A stretch of 64,000 bases of DNA, taken from Geodermatophilus aquaeductus. GTDB taxonomy: Bacteria; Actinomycetota; Actinomycetes; Mycobacteriales; Geodermatophilaceae. Below are positions 8,500-22,543 of the stretch, in pieces. Position 1 is the first letter of the stretch, and every line of letters begins with the position of its first letter. A program made the translations under genes and the position numbers. Location of the stretch: NCBI RefSeq assembly GCF_900182545.1, contig NZ_FXTJ01000005.1, positions 248,001 to 312,000 of the forward strand, in the 5' to 3' direction. The notes under the pieces are model-generated. The model searched no databases. It was not told the origin of the DNA and was given only the letters and a program-made list of their open reading frames with translations.

Positions 8500-8507
<8 letters not shown>
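7941..8507 (+). CDS. GNAT-family N-acetyltransferase
   Basis: A 188-aa single-domain GNAT. The acetyl-CoA pyrophosphate-binding motif is RGSGLGRQLA (about residue 95), preceded by the motif-A strand VRLVVSPA and followed by LFTALGFTGEALL, typical of the C-terminal fold. It starts at GTG two nucleotides after phaC stops, so it is probably cotranscribed. The substrate is unknown. Its 3' end overlaps the convergent ABC-F gene by 8 bp. Confidence 0.85.
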
Positions 8508-10143
<1,636 letters not shown>

Positions 10144-10228
10144 GGAGGTGCTCCCGGGAGGACGGAACGGTCAGCGGTCGACGTCGTCTCCGGCTCACAG
10201 CACGTGGCCACGGTAGCGCGCGGCACGG

Positions 10229-11338
10229 TCAGGCGTCGCGCGCGTTCCCGCCCAGCGGGTCGTCGTCGGGGTCGTCCTCGGCGGCCAGCACCTCGTCGGC
10301 CATCTCGTCGAGCATCTCCTCGAGCGCGATGTCCTCGTCGTCCCCGGGCCGTCGGCGGACCAGCCACGGCTGCAGGTGGTCGTAGCCGCGCACCGACACC
10401 CGCCGCAGCGGCCGCACCCGGTACCCCGGCACGCCGCGCAGGCGCCGGGCGAGCTCGCGGTCGACCAGCACCGTGCCGGCGTGCGCGACCGACGTCAGCC
10501 GGCTGGCCAGGTTGACCACCGGCGAGTAGACGTCGCCGAGCCGGGTGAGCACCGTGCCGTAGGCCGCGCCCACCCGCAGCGGCGGCCGGTCGGGGGCGTC
10601 CCAGGCCTCGGGCAGGGTCAGCCCGATCTCGACGGCGTCGACGGCCGAGGCCGCGGTGAACAGCACGCCGTCGCCGACGGTCTTGACCACCCGGCCGTGC
10701 GAGCGGGCGATGACCTCGGTCGCCGTCGCCTCGAACGCCTCGACCATCGCGCCGAGCTCGCGGCCGGCCATGCCGCGCGAGCGAGTGGTGTAGCCGACCA
10801 GGTCGGCGAAGCCGACGGCGAGCTCGCGGCGGTCACCGGGCTCCCCGGCACCCAGGAGGCGGTCGATGTTGGCCGCCAGGTGCCGGCGCCACACGTAGTC
10901 CTGCGTGCGGGCCAGCAGCGGCAGCAGGACCTCGGCCGCGGCGACCGGGTCGACGGCGTCGGGGCCGTGCTCGCGGGCCTGCCGGACGAGGGTGTCGGCG
11001 AGCAGGTCGGTCTGCCAGTCGGCCAGCCGGGACAGCGCCTGCCCGGTCGCGCGGGCGATCGAGGCCTCGGTGTCGGGGTCGACGAAGCCGGAGTCGATGA
11101 GCGCCGAGAGGGTGCCCAGCGCCCCGACGTCGGCGAGGGTGAAGGCGGGGTCGTCGTCGGCGACGTCGGGGAAGCCCAGCGCGCGCCACAGCCGCTGCGT
11201 GCGCTCCGGCGGCATGCCGGCCGCCGCGGCCACCTCCAGCCGGGTCAGCCGGCGCTGCCCGCCGAGCAGCAGCCGCTCGAGCGCATCGTGCACGGCGGCG
11301 CGGTCGGCGTCGCCCGGCTGGGGTCCGGCGGGGTCCAC
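10229..11338 (-). CDS. Class III adenylate cyclase with N-terminal regulatory domain
   Basis: About 369 aa. The N-terminal part (about residues 15-150; RLTRLEVAAAAG and FTLADVGAL) resembles the autoinhibitory, pH-sensing domain of mycobacterial Rv1264. The cyclase domain has metal-binding Asp in VGFADLVGYT, KTVGDGVLF with the adenine-side Lys and second metal Asp, and VYSPVVNLASRLTS with the transition-state Asn and Arg. All catalytic positions are therefore present. The tail is strongly acidic. GTG 11338 lies 13 nt after the upstream stress-protein stop, so the two form an operon. Longer upstream in-frame reading is only the shadow of that gene. Confidence 0.85.
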   Translation of the reverse strand: MDPAGPQPGDADRAAVHDALERLLLGGQRRLTRLEVAAAAGMPPERTQRLWRALGFPDVADDDPAFTLADVGALGTLSALIDSGFVDPDTEASIARATGQALSRLADWQTDLLADTLVRQAREHGPDAVDPVAAAEVLLPLLARTQDYVWRRHLAANIDRLLGAGEPGDRRELAVGFADLVGYTTRSRGMAGRELGAMVEAFEATATEVIARSHGRVVKTVGDGVLFTAASAVDAVEIGLTLPEAWDAPDRPPLRVGAAYGTVLTRLGDVYSPVVNLASRLTSVAHAGTVLVDRELARRLRGVPGYRVRPLRRVSVRGYDHLQPWLVRRRPGDDEDIALEEMLDEMADEVLAAEDDPDDDPLGGNARDA

Positions 11339-11351
11339 GACGGGTCCCGGG

Positions 11352-11810
11352 TCAGCCCGTCGTGTGGACGACGAGCACGTCGCAGTCCGAGCGGCGCGTG
11401 GCGTCGGCGGGCACCGAGCCCAGCAGCCGGCCCTTGACGCTGTTGAGCCCGCGGTTGCCCACGACGAGCAGGTCGGCGTCCTCGCGGCGGACGACGTCGA
11501 GCAGCGCCTCCACCGGCGAGCCGACGACGGCGACCGTGCGGACCTCGCCGGCGCCGGCGGCCCGGGCGACGTCCCCCGCCTGCCGGACGGTGTCCTCGGC
11601 GGGGTGCGAGCCGACCACCTGGTAGGCCTCGTCGCGCAGCACGTCCCGGGCCCGCGACAGCTCCCGCTCGTCGACCTCGGCGGGGAGGTGGGCGCAGGCC
11701 ACCACGAGGGTCGCCCCGCAGGCGCCGGCGAGGGCACCGGCCCGCGCGACCGCCCGCAGCGAGGACTCCGAGCCGTCGGTCCCGACCACCACCGTCCGAT
11801 AGGCGCTCAC
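11352..11810 (-). CDS. Universal stress protein, Rv1636-like (probable cAMP binder)
   Basis: A 152-aa single-domain UspA protein. MSAYRTVVVGTDGS at the N-terminus and GNRGLNSVKGRLLGSVP plus DVLVVHTT at the C-terminus follow mycobacterial Rv1636 almost residue for residue as I recall it. Rv1636 and its M. smegmatis counterpart are reported to bind cAMP in preference to ATP. GTG 11810 is chosen because it matches that N-terminus and because TACAGT lies 7 nt before it; a GTG at 11819 would overlap the -10 element. It is the first gene of an operon with an adenylate cyclase. Confidence 0.85.
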   Translation of the reverse strand: MSAYRTVVVGTDGSESSLRAVARAGALAGACGATLVVACAHLPAEVDERELSRARDVLRDEAYQVVGSHPAEDTVRQAGDVARAAGAGEVRTVAVVGSPVEALLDVVRREDADLLVVGNRGLNSVKGRLLGSVPADATRRSDCDVLVVHTTG

Positions 11811-11817
11811 GGCGCGC

Positions 11818-11823
11818 ACTGTA
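11818..11823 (-). promoter_or_regulatory. -10 hexamer TACAGT, leaderless start
   Basis: It ends 7 nt before GTG 11810. It is flanked by an inverted repeat, GCGCTCAC (11803-11810) and GTGAGCGC (11824-11831), that could be a binding site. Confidence 0.55.
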
Positions 11824-11999
11824 GTGAGCGCACCGCCGGCCTGTGCCGCGGGTCACCCCGTGGTTGTACGGGGAAACGGCTGGTGGACGGCGGGTTGCCG
11901 GGCGGCGACAGGCGACGCGCCGTCGCGCCCGCCCCTCGGTGATCGGGCCGCCGTGGGCCAGGATGGCGGCTGCACGGGGACCGAGGACGAGGAGGACCG

Positions 12000-13001
12000 A
12001 TGACCAGCGCGACTGCCGGGCACCCGAGGCCCGTGCGGGTCGAGGTGTCCGGTCTGAGCAAGACGTTCGGGACGGTGAAGGCGGTCTCCGACCTCGGCTT
12101 CACCGTGGAGCCCGGCTCGGTGACCGGCTTCCTGGGCCCCAACGGCGCGGGCAAGACCACGACCCTGCGGATGGTCCTCGGGCTCATCGCCCCCGACGCC
12201 GGCCGCGCGACCTTCGACGGCGTCCCCTACGCGGCCCTGCGCGAGCCGGTGCGCACCGTCGGCGCGGTCCTCGAGACCGCGTTCCACCCCGCCCGCTCCG
12301 GCCGCGACCACCTGCGCGTGTACTGCCGCGCCGCGGGCCTGCCGGTGACCCGCGCCGACGAGGTGCTCGACCGCGTGGGGCTCACCGCGGCCGGCCGGCG
12401 CCGCGCCGGCGGCTACTCCCTCGGCATGCGGCAGCGGCTGGCGCTGGCCACCGCGCTGCTCGGCGACCCGCCGGTGCTGGTCCTCGACGAGCCGGCCAAC
12501 GGCCTGGACCCCGAGGGCATCCTCTGGCTGCGCGGCTTCCTGCGGCACCTGGCCCACGACGAGGGCCGCACGATCCTGGTCTCCAGCCACCTGCTGTCGG
12601 AGGTCGAGCAGACCGCCGACCGCGTCGTCATCGTCGGCGCCGGCCGGCTGGTGCGGCAGGGCTCGATCGCCGAGCTGCGCGAGGGCGCCACCGGCGGCAG
12701 CGTGCTGGCCCGCAGCCCCGACGCCGACCGGCTGGCCGCCGTCCTCGTCGAGGCCGGCATCGCCGCCACCCGCAGCGAGGACGGCCTGGTCACCTCCACC
12801 GGCACGACGCCGGCCGACGTCGGCGCCCGCGCGTTCGCCGCCGGGATCGAGCTGCACGAGCTGCGCGCCGAGGCCACCGGCCTCGAGGACCTCTACTTCC
12901 GGCTCACCGCCGGCCAGGAGCAGTTCGCCGCGGGCACGACCGCGCCGGGCGCGACTGCCCCGGGTGCGACCGCCGCGACCGCCGAGGGGGCCCTCCGATG
13001 A
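12000..13001 (+). CDS. ABC transporter ATP-binding protein
   Basis: A 333-aa nucleotide-binding subunit of a drug- or lipid-export type (DrrA/CcmA-like). It has Walker A GPNGAGKT (about residue 48), a signature YSLGMRQR, Walker B VLVLDEPANGLD and the H-loop SSHLL. A roughly 100-residue C-terminal extension follows the ATPase core, ending in an Ala/Thr/Gly repeat (PGATAPGATAATAEG). The start ATG follows GAGGAGG. It overlaps the permease gene by 4 nt (ATGA), so the two are coupled. The cargo is unknown. Confidence 0.88.
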   Translation: MTSATAGHPRPVRVEVSGLSKTFGTVKAVSDLGFTVEPGSVTGFLGPNGAGKTTTLRMVLGLIAPDAGRATFDGVPYAALREPVRTVGAVLETAFHPARSGRDHLRVYCRAAGLPVTRADEVLDRVGLTAAGRRRAGGYSLGMRQRLALATALLGDPPVLVLDEPANGLDPEGILWLRGFLRHLAHDEGRTILVSSHLLSEVEQTADRVVIVGAGRLVRQGSIAELREGATGGSVLARSPDADRLAAVLVEAGIAATRSEDGLVTSTGTTPADVGARAFAAGIELHELRAEATGLEDLYFRLTAGQEQFAAGTTAPGATAPGATAATAEGALR

Positions 13002-13765
13002 CCGCGCTCGTCCGCGCCGAGTGGACCAAGCTGTTCACCACCCGCGTCTGGATCGGCCTGCTGCTGGGCGCCTGCCTCATGGCCGGCGGCTTCGCCGCGC
13101 TGTTCACCGGCCTGGCCGGCGCCGAGCCGGACGGTGGCCAGCCCGGGCTGCCGGCGGTGGGCACGCCGCAGTACGAGGAGGTCGTCTTCTCCGTCGCGGC
13201 CAACGCCAGCGTGCTGTTCCTGATCCTCGGCATCATCGGGATGACCCAGGAGTACCGGCACCGCACGGCGACGCCCACCTTCCTCACCACCCCGCGCCGC
13301 GGCCGCGTGGTCGCCGGCAAGCTGCTCGCCTACGGCGCCGCGGCCGTGCCGTTCGCGCTGCTCGTGCTCGCCGTCGTCGTCGGGGTGGTGCTGGTCTACG
13401 CCGGGGCGCGCGGGGCGGCGCCGTCGCTGGACGCCGACAACCTGCGGACGCTGGGCGCGGCCGGGCTGGTGCTCGTCGTGTTCGCCGTCATCGGCGTGGG
13501 CATCGGCGCGCTGCTGCGCAACCAGGTCGGCGCGATCGTCGGCGCGCTGGTCTACCTGTACGTGGCCGAGCCGATCATCTCCTCGATCGGCGCCATCCAG
13601 GGCGCCTACAAGTGGCTGCCCGGCGGGGCGGTGCAGGCGATCACGTCGGACTTCCAGGCGCCGGACCTCCTGGAGCCCTGGCAGGGCGGTCTGCTGCTGC
13701 TCGGCTACGGTCTGCTCGCGGCGCTGCTCGGCACCTTCCTCGCGGTCCGCCGCGACGTCGGCTGA
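12998..13765 (+). CDS. ABC transporter permease
   Basis: A 255-aa integral membrane protein of the ABC-2 type, with about six hydrophobic spans (roughly 18-40, 65-85, 105-130, 145-170, 175-195 and 225-247). The EYRHRTATPTFLTTPRR segment between spans 2 and 3 is the cytoplasmic coupling region typical of these exporters. With the preceding ATPase it should form a two-gene exporter. The large loop after span 1 is Gly/Pro-rich. There is no clue to the substrate. Confidence 0.85.
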   Translation: MTALVRAEWTKLFTTRVWIGLLLGACLMAGGFAALFTGLAGAEPDGGQPGLPAVGTPQYEEVVFSVAANASVLFLILGIIGMTQEYRHRTATPTFLTTPRRGRVVAGKLLAYGAAAVPFALLVLAVVVGVVLVYAGARGAAPSLDADNLRTLGAAGLVLVVFAVIGVGIGALLRNQVGAIVGALVYLYVAEPIISSIGAIQGAYKWLPGGAVQAITSDFQAPDLLEPWQGGLLLLGYGLLAALLGTFLAVRRDVG

Positions 13766-13814
13766 GCCCACGCCGGCACGCCGGCACGACTCCCCCGCCC
13801 TGGGAGGCTCCCGC

Positions 13815-14633
13815 ATGAGCACACCCCTGCCCACGCGCATGACCGCCTCGCGACTCGGCCGGCTCGTGGCCGACGGCGACGCCGACGCCGTGCGCGCCGC
13901 CGTCGCCGACAGCCCCCGTCTGCTGGCCGCCACCGCCGAGCGCGCCGGGGACGACGGCTGGACGCCCCTGCACCTCGCCGTTGCGCAGGGCCGCGAGGAC
14001 GTCGTCCGCGTGCTCGTGGACGCCGGCGCGGACCCCGGCGCCCGCACCGGGTCGGGCCGGACACCGCTGCACGTGGCGGTCGAGTACGCCCCGCACCTCG
14101 TCGGCGTCCTCACCGGCCTGGGCGCCGACGTCGACGCGGCGGCCGCCGCCTACCTCGACGACGCCGACCGGCTCGCCGCCGAGCTCGACGGCGGCGCGCC
14201 GCTGCACGATGCCGCCGGCGGCTGGGACCTGCTGACCGTCGCCGCGGCCGGCGGTGCCGCGCGCACGCTGCGCCTGCTGCTCGACCGCGGCGCCGACCCC
14301 GACGGCGGGGCGCTGGCCGCCGCGGCCGGGGCCTGCCGGCCGGACCTGGTGCGGGTGCTGCTGGACGCCGGCGCCACCGTCGGCCGCCGGGACCCCGACA
14401 CCGGCCGCACCGCGCTGCACGAGGCCGTCGCGGCCGGTCCGGGCGGCGACGCGCCCGAGGTGGTGCGGCTCCTGGTGGCCGCCGGCGCCGACGTCAACGC
14501 CACCACCAGCGACGGCGCGAGCGCCCTCGACATCGGCCGGGTCGCCGCGGCCCGCCACCGGCGCGACGCAGGTCAGGCGGGCGCGCGCGACGCGCTGGTC
14601 GACCTGCTCGTCGCCTCCGGCGCCACCGACTGA
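13815..14633 (+). CDS. Ankyrin-repeat protein
   Basis: A 272-aa protein made almost entirely of ankyrin repeats. Repeats with the [11 protein letters not shown]...[12 protein letters not shown] pattern begin at about residues 48, 82, 130, 165, 200 and 235. There is no signal peptide or membrane segment, so it is probably a cytoplasmic protein-binding scaffold. GGGAGG precedes ATG 13815. It follows the ABC exporter by 49 bp and may be cotranscribed. The partner is unknown. Confidence 0.85.
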   Translation: MSTPLPTRMTASRLGRLVADGDADAVRAAVADSPRLLAATAERAGDDGWTPLHLAVAQGREDVVRVLVDAGADPGARTGSGRTPLHVAVEYAPHLVGVLTGLGADVDAAAAAYLDDADRLAAELDGGAPLHDAAGGWDLLTVAAAGGAARTLRLLLDRGADPDGGALAAAAGACRPDLVRVLLDAGATVGRRDPDTGRTALHEAVAAGPGGDAPEVVRLLVAAGADVNATTSDGASALDIGRVAAARHRRDAGQAGARDALVDLLVASGATD

Positions 14634-14693
14634 CCCGGCAGGCCACGGGCGCGGACGGCCTGCTCCGCGCGGTTCCGGGGAAACGGACGGGCG

Positions 14694-14699
14694 TAGACT
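14694..14699 (+). promoter_or_regulatory. Possible -10 element TAGACT upstream of kgd
   Basis: A TANNNT hexamer about 50 nt before GTG 14750 would give a short leader of roughly 44 nt. Confidence 0.4.
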
Positions 14700-14749
14700 C
14701 CGACCCCGGTCCAGCGACGTCCACCGACGACGAAGAAGGCACTCGCCCC

Positions 14750-18619
<3,870 letters not shown>

Positions 18620-18628
18620 GGGTGGCCC

Positions 18629-18820
18629 GTGTACTTCACTGATCGGGGCCTGGAGGAGCTGGCCGACCGGCGGGGCGGGGAGCAGGTCACCCTCGCCTGG
18701 CTGGCCGACCAGCTGCAGGCCTTCGTCGACCAGCACCCCGACTTCGAGGTGCCGATCGAGCGGCTGGCCACCTGGCTGGCCCGCGGCGGCACCGACGACG
18801 TCGACGACGACCTGGACTGA
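18629..18820 (+). CDS. Small acidic protein, DUF6104-like
   Basis: A 63-aa protein starting at GTG (MYFTDRGLEELADRR...) and ending in an acidic tail DDVDDDLD. From memory, a conserved small protein of this kind lies directly behind kgd in many actinobacteria and is classed as DUF6104. Its function is unknown. The 9-nt spacing and shared terminator place it in the kgd transcript, so a role tied to Kgd activity or assembly is possible but untested. Confidence 0.75.
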   Translation: MYFTDRGLEELADRRGGEQVTLAWLADQLQAFVDQHPDFEVPIERLATWLARGGTDDVDDDLD

Positions 18821-18848
18821 ACGACCGGGCACCGGGCACCGCGCGGAA

Positions 18849-18892
18849 CGGGGGCGCCCCGCTGGACCAGCAGGTCCCGCGGGGCGCCCCCG
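18849..18892 (+). terminator. Terminator of the kgd unit
   Basis: A perfect 14-bp GC-rich stem (18849-18862 with 18879-18892) and a 16-nt loop lie 28 nt after the small gene. Confidence 0.85.
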
Positions 18893-18958
18893 TCGGCGTT
18901 CGGCCCCCGTCCGGAGCGCCTCCCCCGCTCCCGGCCCGGTGGGCGGGACGCTGCGCAC

Positions 18959-19672
18959 GTGCTCGGTCACTCGCACGCCCTCTCCGGCCTCGCCGCGGGC
19001 GCGGCGACCCTCCCCTGGGCCCCCGTCGAGGGCACCGTCGCCCAGGTCGCCTGGGTCGCCGCCGCCGGCGGGTTCGCCATGCTGCCCGACCTCGACCACA
19101 GCGGCTCCACGGTCTCGGACATGTGGGGCCCGGTGACCGACGTCCCCTCCGGGGCGGTCGGCCGGCTGGCCGGCGGGCACCGCTGGGGCACCCACGACGC
19201 GCTCCTCGCACCGCTGGCCTTCGGGGCGCTGGCGCTCGCGGCGGCCAACCTGTTCTGGTCGAGCCTCGTGGTGATGGCGCTGGCGATCGGGCTGGCACTG
19301 CGGGCACTGCACTTCGTCATCCCCGGCCGCGCGGAGAACACCGTCGTCGGCAACCTGGTGCTGTCCTTCGGCGGCGCCTGGCTGCTGCTCGCGCACTCCC
19401 CCCAGCCGATGTGGCTGCCGGCCGCGGTGGGGCTCGGCGTCCTCACGCACATCGCCGGGGACCTGATCACCAAGCAGGGCGTGCCGCTGCCGGTGCTGTG
19501 GCTGGCCAAGCGCAAGCGGATCGCGCTCACGCCCATGCGCACCGGGACCACGCTGGAGAAGGCGGTGCTCGCGCCGCTGTTCCTCGGCGTCGCGGTGTGG
19601 TTCGTCTACGCCAACACCGGCGCGCGCGAGGCGCTGGACCCCTACCTGCAGGGCCTGCTCAGCCTCGGATGA
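18959..19672 (+). CDS. YdjM/DUF457-type membrane metal-dependent hydrolase
   Basis: A 237-aa inner-membrane protein. The N-terminal GHSHALSG (residues 3-10), MLPDLDHSGST (about 41-51) and GGHRWGTHD (about 72-80) are the His/Asp-rich motifs of the LexA-regulated YdjM family, whose members are thought to be membrane-bound metal-dependent hydrolases. Five to six hydrophobic segments follow, with HIAGDLIT near residue 165. It starts at GTG with no clear ribosome-binding site. No LexA box was seen upstream. It precedes a two-component system by 28 bp. Confidence 0.8.
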   Translation: MLGHSHALSGLAAGAATLPWAPVEGTVAQVAWVAAAGGFAMLPDLDHSGSTVSDMWGPVTDVPSGAVGRLAGGHRWGTHDALLAPLAFGALALAAANLFWSSLVVMALAIGLALRALHFVIPGRAENTVVGNLVLSFGGAWLLLAHSPQPMWLPAAVGLGVLTHIAGDLITKQGVPLPVLWLAKRKRIALTPMRTGTTLEKAVLAPLFLGVAVWFVYANTGAREALDPYLQGLLSLG

Positions 19673-19685
19673 CGCCCGACGGCGC

Positions 19686-19691
19686 TAGCGT
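19686..19691 (+). promoter_or_regulatory. -10 hexamer TAGCGT, leaderless start
   Basis: It ends 9 nt before ATG 19701. Confidence 0.5.
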
Positions 19692-19700
19692 GCCCGGACG

Positions 19701-20963
19701 ATGACCGACGTCCGCTCCGCGCAGCGCTGGTGGCTGCCGCTGCTGCGCGCCCTCCCGCGCGTGGTGGCCGCCGCGCTGTGGACCGCCGTCGACACCGGCC
19801 GGCCCCCGTGGCGGCCCCGCCGGCGGCGGTGGGACCGCGCGCTGCTGCTGGTGGCCGTCGTCTACGCCTTCGTCGTCGCGACGACGACCTCGGGGTCCGG
19901 CGAGGAGCGGCTCAGCGGCGGTCTGTTCCCCCTGTGCGCCGCGCCGCTGCTGCTGGGCCTCGTCCTCGCGGTGCGGCGGCCGCTGGACGGCTGGCGGCTG
20001 TCGCTGCTGGGCCTGGTCCTCACCGGCTACGTGCTGCCCCCTCCCCCGGCGCCGGCGCCGGTCCTGGAGGGCTGGCAGTGGCTGCTCTGGTGCCCGCTGC
20101 TGCTCGCCGCGGCATGGGCCTCGGCACGGCGGGTCAGCGTCGGCGTGGCCGTCGTCTCGCTGGTGCTCGTGACCGTGCTGGGCGCGACCACCCCCTGGCC
20201 GGTCGACCTGCGGCTGACGCTGCCGATCGCCTACGTCGGTGTCCTGGCACCGCTGGTCGTGGGCGGCAGCCTCGGCGCCCGGTGGGACGCCCGCCGCGCG
20301 CTGGAGGCCGAGCAGGCCCGGACGGCGGAGGCGCAGGCCGCCCGCGGCGCGCTGGCCGAGCGGGCCCGGATCGCCCGGGAGATGCACGACGTCGTCGCCC
20401 ACCACCTGTCGCTGATCGCCGTGCGCTGCGAGACCGCGCCCTACCGGCTCGCGCCGCTCGACGAGCGCGCCGGGACCGAGCTCGCCGAGGTGGCCGGCAC
20501 CGCGCGCTCGGCGCTGACCGAGCTGCAGCGGCTGCTGGGCGTGCTGCGCACCGAGGACGAGTCCGCCGAGCGGGCACCGCAGCCGGGCACCGCCGACCTG
20601 GCCGAGCTGTTCGCCGGTGTCCGGGCGGCGGGCACCGACCTGGAGGTCTCCGTCGAGGACGTCGACCTGCCCGACATCCTCGGCCTGACCGTCTACCGGA
20701 TCGTGCAGCAGGCGGTGTCCAACGCCGCCCAGCACGCGCCCGGCGCGCCGGTGCGGGTGACGGTGGCCCGCGCGGACGGCGTCCTGCGGGTCGAGGTGGT
20801 CAACGGCGCCGGCCGGGCCCCGGGCACCCCCGGCGCCGGGGCCGGGCTGGCCGGGATGCGCGAGCGTGCCGAGCTGCACGGTGGCCGGCTGACCGCGGGC
20901 CCGACCCCCGACGCCGGGTTCCGGGTCCTCGCCGAGCTGCCGCTGGCGGAGGTCGCGCGGTGA
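19701..20963 (+). CDS. Sensor histidine kinase (NarL/DesK type)
   Basis: A 420-aa membrane kinase. The N-terminal 200 residues hold about five hydrophobic spans with little extracytoplasmic domain. A coiled linker leads into the HisKA_3 dimerisation box REMHDVVAHHLS with phospho-acceptor His229. The HATPase domain follows, with N-box QQAVSNAAQHA and a Gly-rich G-box GAGAGLAGMRERAELHGG. It overlaps the response regulator gene by 4 nt (GTGA). The signal is unknown; membrane-embedded sensing, as in DesK- or LiaS-like kinases, is inferred. Confidence 0.9.
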   Translation: MTDVRSAQRWWLPLLRALPRVVAAALWTAVDTGRPPWRPRRRRWDRALLLVAVVYAFVVATTTSGSGEERLSGGLFPLCAAPLLLGLVLAVRRPLDGWRLSLLGLVLTGYVLPPPPAPAPVLEGWQWLLWCPLLLAAAWASARRVSVGVAVVSLVLVTVLGATTPWPVDLRLTLPIAYVGVLAPLVVGGSLGARWDARRALEAEQARTAEAQAARGALAERARIAREMHDVVAHHLSLIAVRCETAPYRLAPLDERAGTELAEVAGTARSALTELQRLLGVLRTEDESAERAPQPGTADLAELFAGVRAAGTDLEVSVEDVDLPDILGLTVYRIVQQAVSNAAQHAPGAPVRVTVARADGVLRVEVVNGAGRAPGTPGAGAGLAGMRERAELHGGRLTAGPTPDAGFRVLAELPLAEVAR

Positions 20964-21640
20964 TCCGGGTGGTGCTGGTCGACGACCAGGAGATGGTCCG
21001 CGAGGGCTTCGCCGCGCTGCTCGGCGCCCAGCCCGACATCGAGGTGGTCGGCACGGCCGGCGACGGCGCCGCCGCGCTGCGCACCCACGCCGAGCTGGTC
21101 GCCGCGGGCCGCACGCCCGACGTCGTCCTCATGGACGTGCGGATGCCGGTGCTCGACGGGCTGGAGGCCACGCGCACCCTCCTGGCCGGCGACGGGCCGC
21201 ACCCGCGGGTGCTGGTCCTCACCACCTTCGACCTCGACGACTACGTCTACGACGCGCTGCGCGCCGGGGCGAGCGGCTTCCTGCTCAAGCACGCCCCCGC
21301 CGCGGAGCTGCTGCACGCCGTCCGCGTGGTCGCGGCCGGGGACGCGCTGCTCGCGCCGGCCGTCACCCGCCGGCTGATCGCCGACTTCGTCGCCGCCCGC
21401 CCGGTGGCCCCGGCCCCCACCCGGCCGCAGGTGCTCGCGGCGCTCACCGAGCGGGAGGCCGAGGTGCTCGGGCTGGTGGCCCGGGGGCTGTCGAACACCG
21501 AGATCGCCGCGTCCCTGGTGCTCGCCGAGCAGACGGTGAAGACCCACGTGAGCCGGGTGCTCACCAAGCTCGGGCTGCGCGACCGGGCGCAGGCGGTGGT
21601 ACTGGCGTACGAGACCGGGCTGGTCGCACCGGGCTCCTGA
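20960..21640 (+). CDS. NarL/FixJ-type response regulator
   Basis: A 226-aa regulator. The receiver domain has the acidic pocket VDDQ, phospho-acceptor Asp59 in VLMDVRMP, the Thr of VLTTFD and the Lys of FLLKH. The C-terminal LuxR helix-turn-helix spans LTEREAEVLGLVARGLSN to QTVKTHVSRVLTKLG. It starts at GTG overlapping the kinase stop, so the pair is translationally coupled. Target genes are unknown; the divergently composed genes just downstream are candidates only by position. Confidence 0.92.
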   Translation: MIRVVLVDDQEMVREGFAALLGAQPDIEVVGTAGDGAAALRTHAELVAAGRTPDVVLMDVRMPVLDGLEATRTLLAGDGPHPRVLVLTTFDLDDYVYDALRAGASGFLLKHAPAAELLHAVRVVAAGDALLAPAVTRRLIADFVAARPVAPAPTRPQVLAALTEREAEVLGLVARGLSNTEIAASLVLAEQTVKTHVSRVLTKLGLRDRAQAVVLAYETGLVAPGS

Positions 21641-21701
21641 GTACCCGGGTAGCACCCGCAGGACGGCTCCCCGGTGTGACGATCCGGAGCGCCGATCTGC
21701 C

Positions 21702-21707
21702 TAGCGT
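21702..21707 (+). promoter_or_regulatory. -10 hexamer TAGCGT, leaderless start
   Basis: It ends 8 nt before GTG 21716. Confidence 0.55.
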
Positions 21708-21715
21708 CGGGCAGC

Positions 21716-22543
21716 GTGAGAAACCGCCTCGGAGCCGTGTTCCTGCTGGTCACCGCCCTGTGGGCGGCGTCGGCGCAGCCGTCGGAGGCCGCCGTGCCGG
21801 GGCCGGTGCGGCTGGACGCCGCGTGCGCCGCGGACCTCGCCGCACGGCTCGGGGAGGGCACCGTGCTCGGCTGCGACCCGGCCGGCCGCGGCCTCGCCGT
21901 CGTCGTCCTCGGCGACCTCGGTACGGCCGCGCACGTGGCCGTCCTGGTGCCCGGGGCCGACGCCGACCTGGCCCGGCTGTCCGATCCGGAGCACCCGCAG
22001 CGGCGGCCGTTCGGCTGGGCGCAGGCGCTGGCCGGCGCGGGCGGTCCCGGGCTCGCCGTCGTCGTGTGGGTCGGGTACGTGACGCCGAACGGGCTCGGGG
22101 TCGACGCGGCGGGCGGGCGGCTGGCCCGGGCCGGGGCGGCCGCGCTGGTCCGTTTCGTCGACGACCTGGGCACCGGCGCGCACGTCACCGTGGTGGGGCA
22201 CAGCTACGGCGCGGTGGTGACCGCGCTGGCGGCCCGCGACCTGGCCGCCGACGACCTCGTGCTCCTCGCCAGCCCCGGTGCCCGGGCGGACTCGGTGGCG
22301 GAGCTCGGCACCACGGCCCGGGTGTGGGCCGGGCGGGCCGAGGACGACTGGATCGGCCGGGTGCCGAACGTGCGCGTCGGCGACCTCGGGCACGGCGCCG
22401 ACCCCGCCGACCCGGACTTCGGCGCGCGGCCCGTCCCGGTCGACGGCGTCGCGGGGCACGACGGCTACCTCTCCCCCGGCACGGCCTCCCTGACCGCCGT
22501 CGCCGCCGTCGCGACCGGCCGCGGCGGGGCGGTGGCGGCGTGA
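21716..22543 (+). CDS. Secreted alpha/beta hydrolase, DUF1023-like
   Basis: A 275-aa protein with a signal peptide (GAVFLLVTALWAASAQPSEA, cleavage near residue 26). It resembles the actinobacterial DUF1023 family of alpha/beta hydrolases: the nucleophile elbow is VVGHSYGAVV (about residue 160), the chain passes LLASPGA, and the catalytic His is in VAGHDGYLSPGTAS near the C-terminus. It is probably extracellular. Its stop codon overlaps the GTG of the next membrane gene (GTGA), indicating an operon. Confidence 0.8.
   Translation: MRNRLGAVFLLVTALWAASAQPSEAAVPGPVRLDAACAADLAARLGEGTVLGCDPAGRGLAVVVLGDLGTAAHVAVLVPGADADLARLSDPEHPQRRPFGWAQALAGAGGPGLAVVVWVGYVTPNGLGVDAAGGRLARAGAAALVRFVDDLGTGAHVTVVGHSYGAVVTALAARDLAADDLVLLASPGARADSVAELGTTARVWAGRAEDDWIGRVPNVRVGDLGHGADPADPDFGARPVPVDGVAGHDGYLSPGTASLTAVAAVATGRGGAVAA

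Noticed and set aside
11339..11737. Long N-terminal extension of the adenylate cyclase
   Set aside because: The extra residues are the frame-shifted shadow of the universal stress protein gene; GTG 11338 after that gene's stop fits better.
11803..11831. Inverted repeat around the stress-protein start as a CRP site
   Set aside because: The half-sites are in the opposite orientation (TCAC...GTGA) with a 13-nt spacer, which does not fit GTGA-N6-TCAC.
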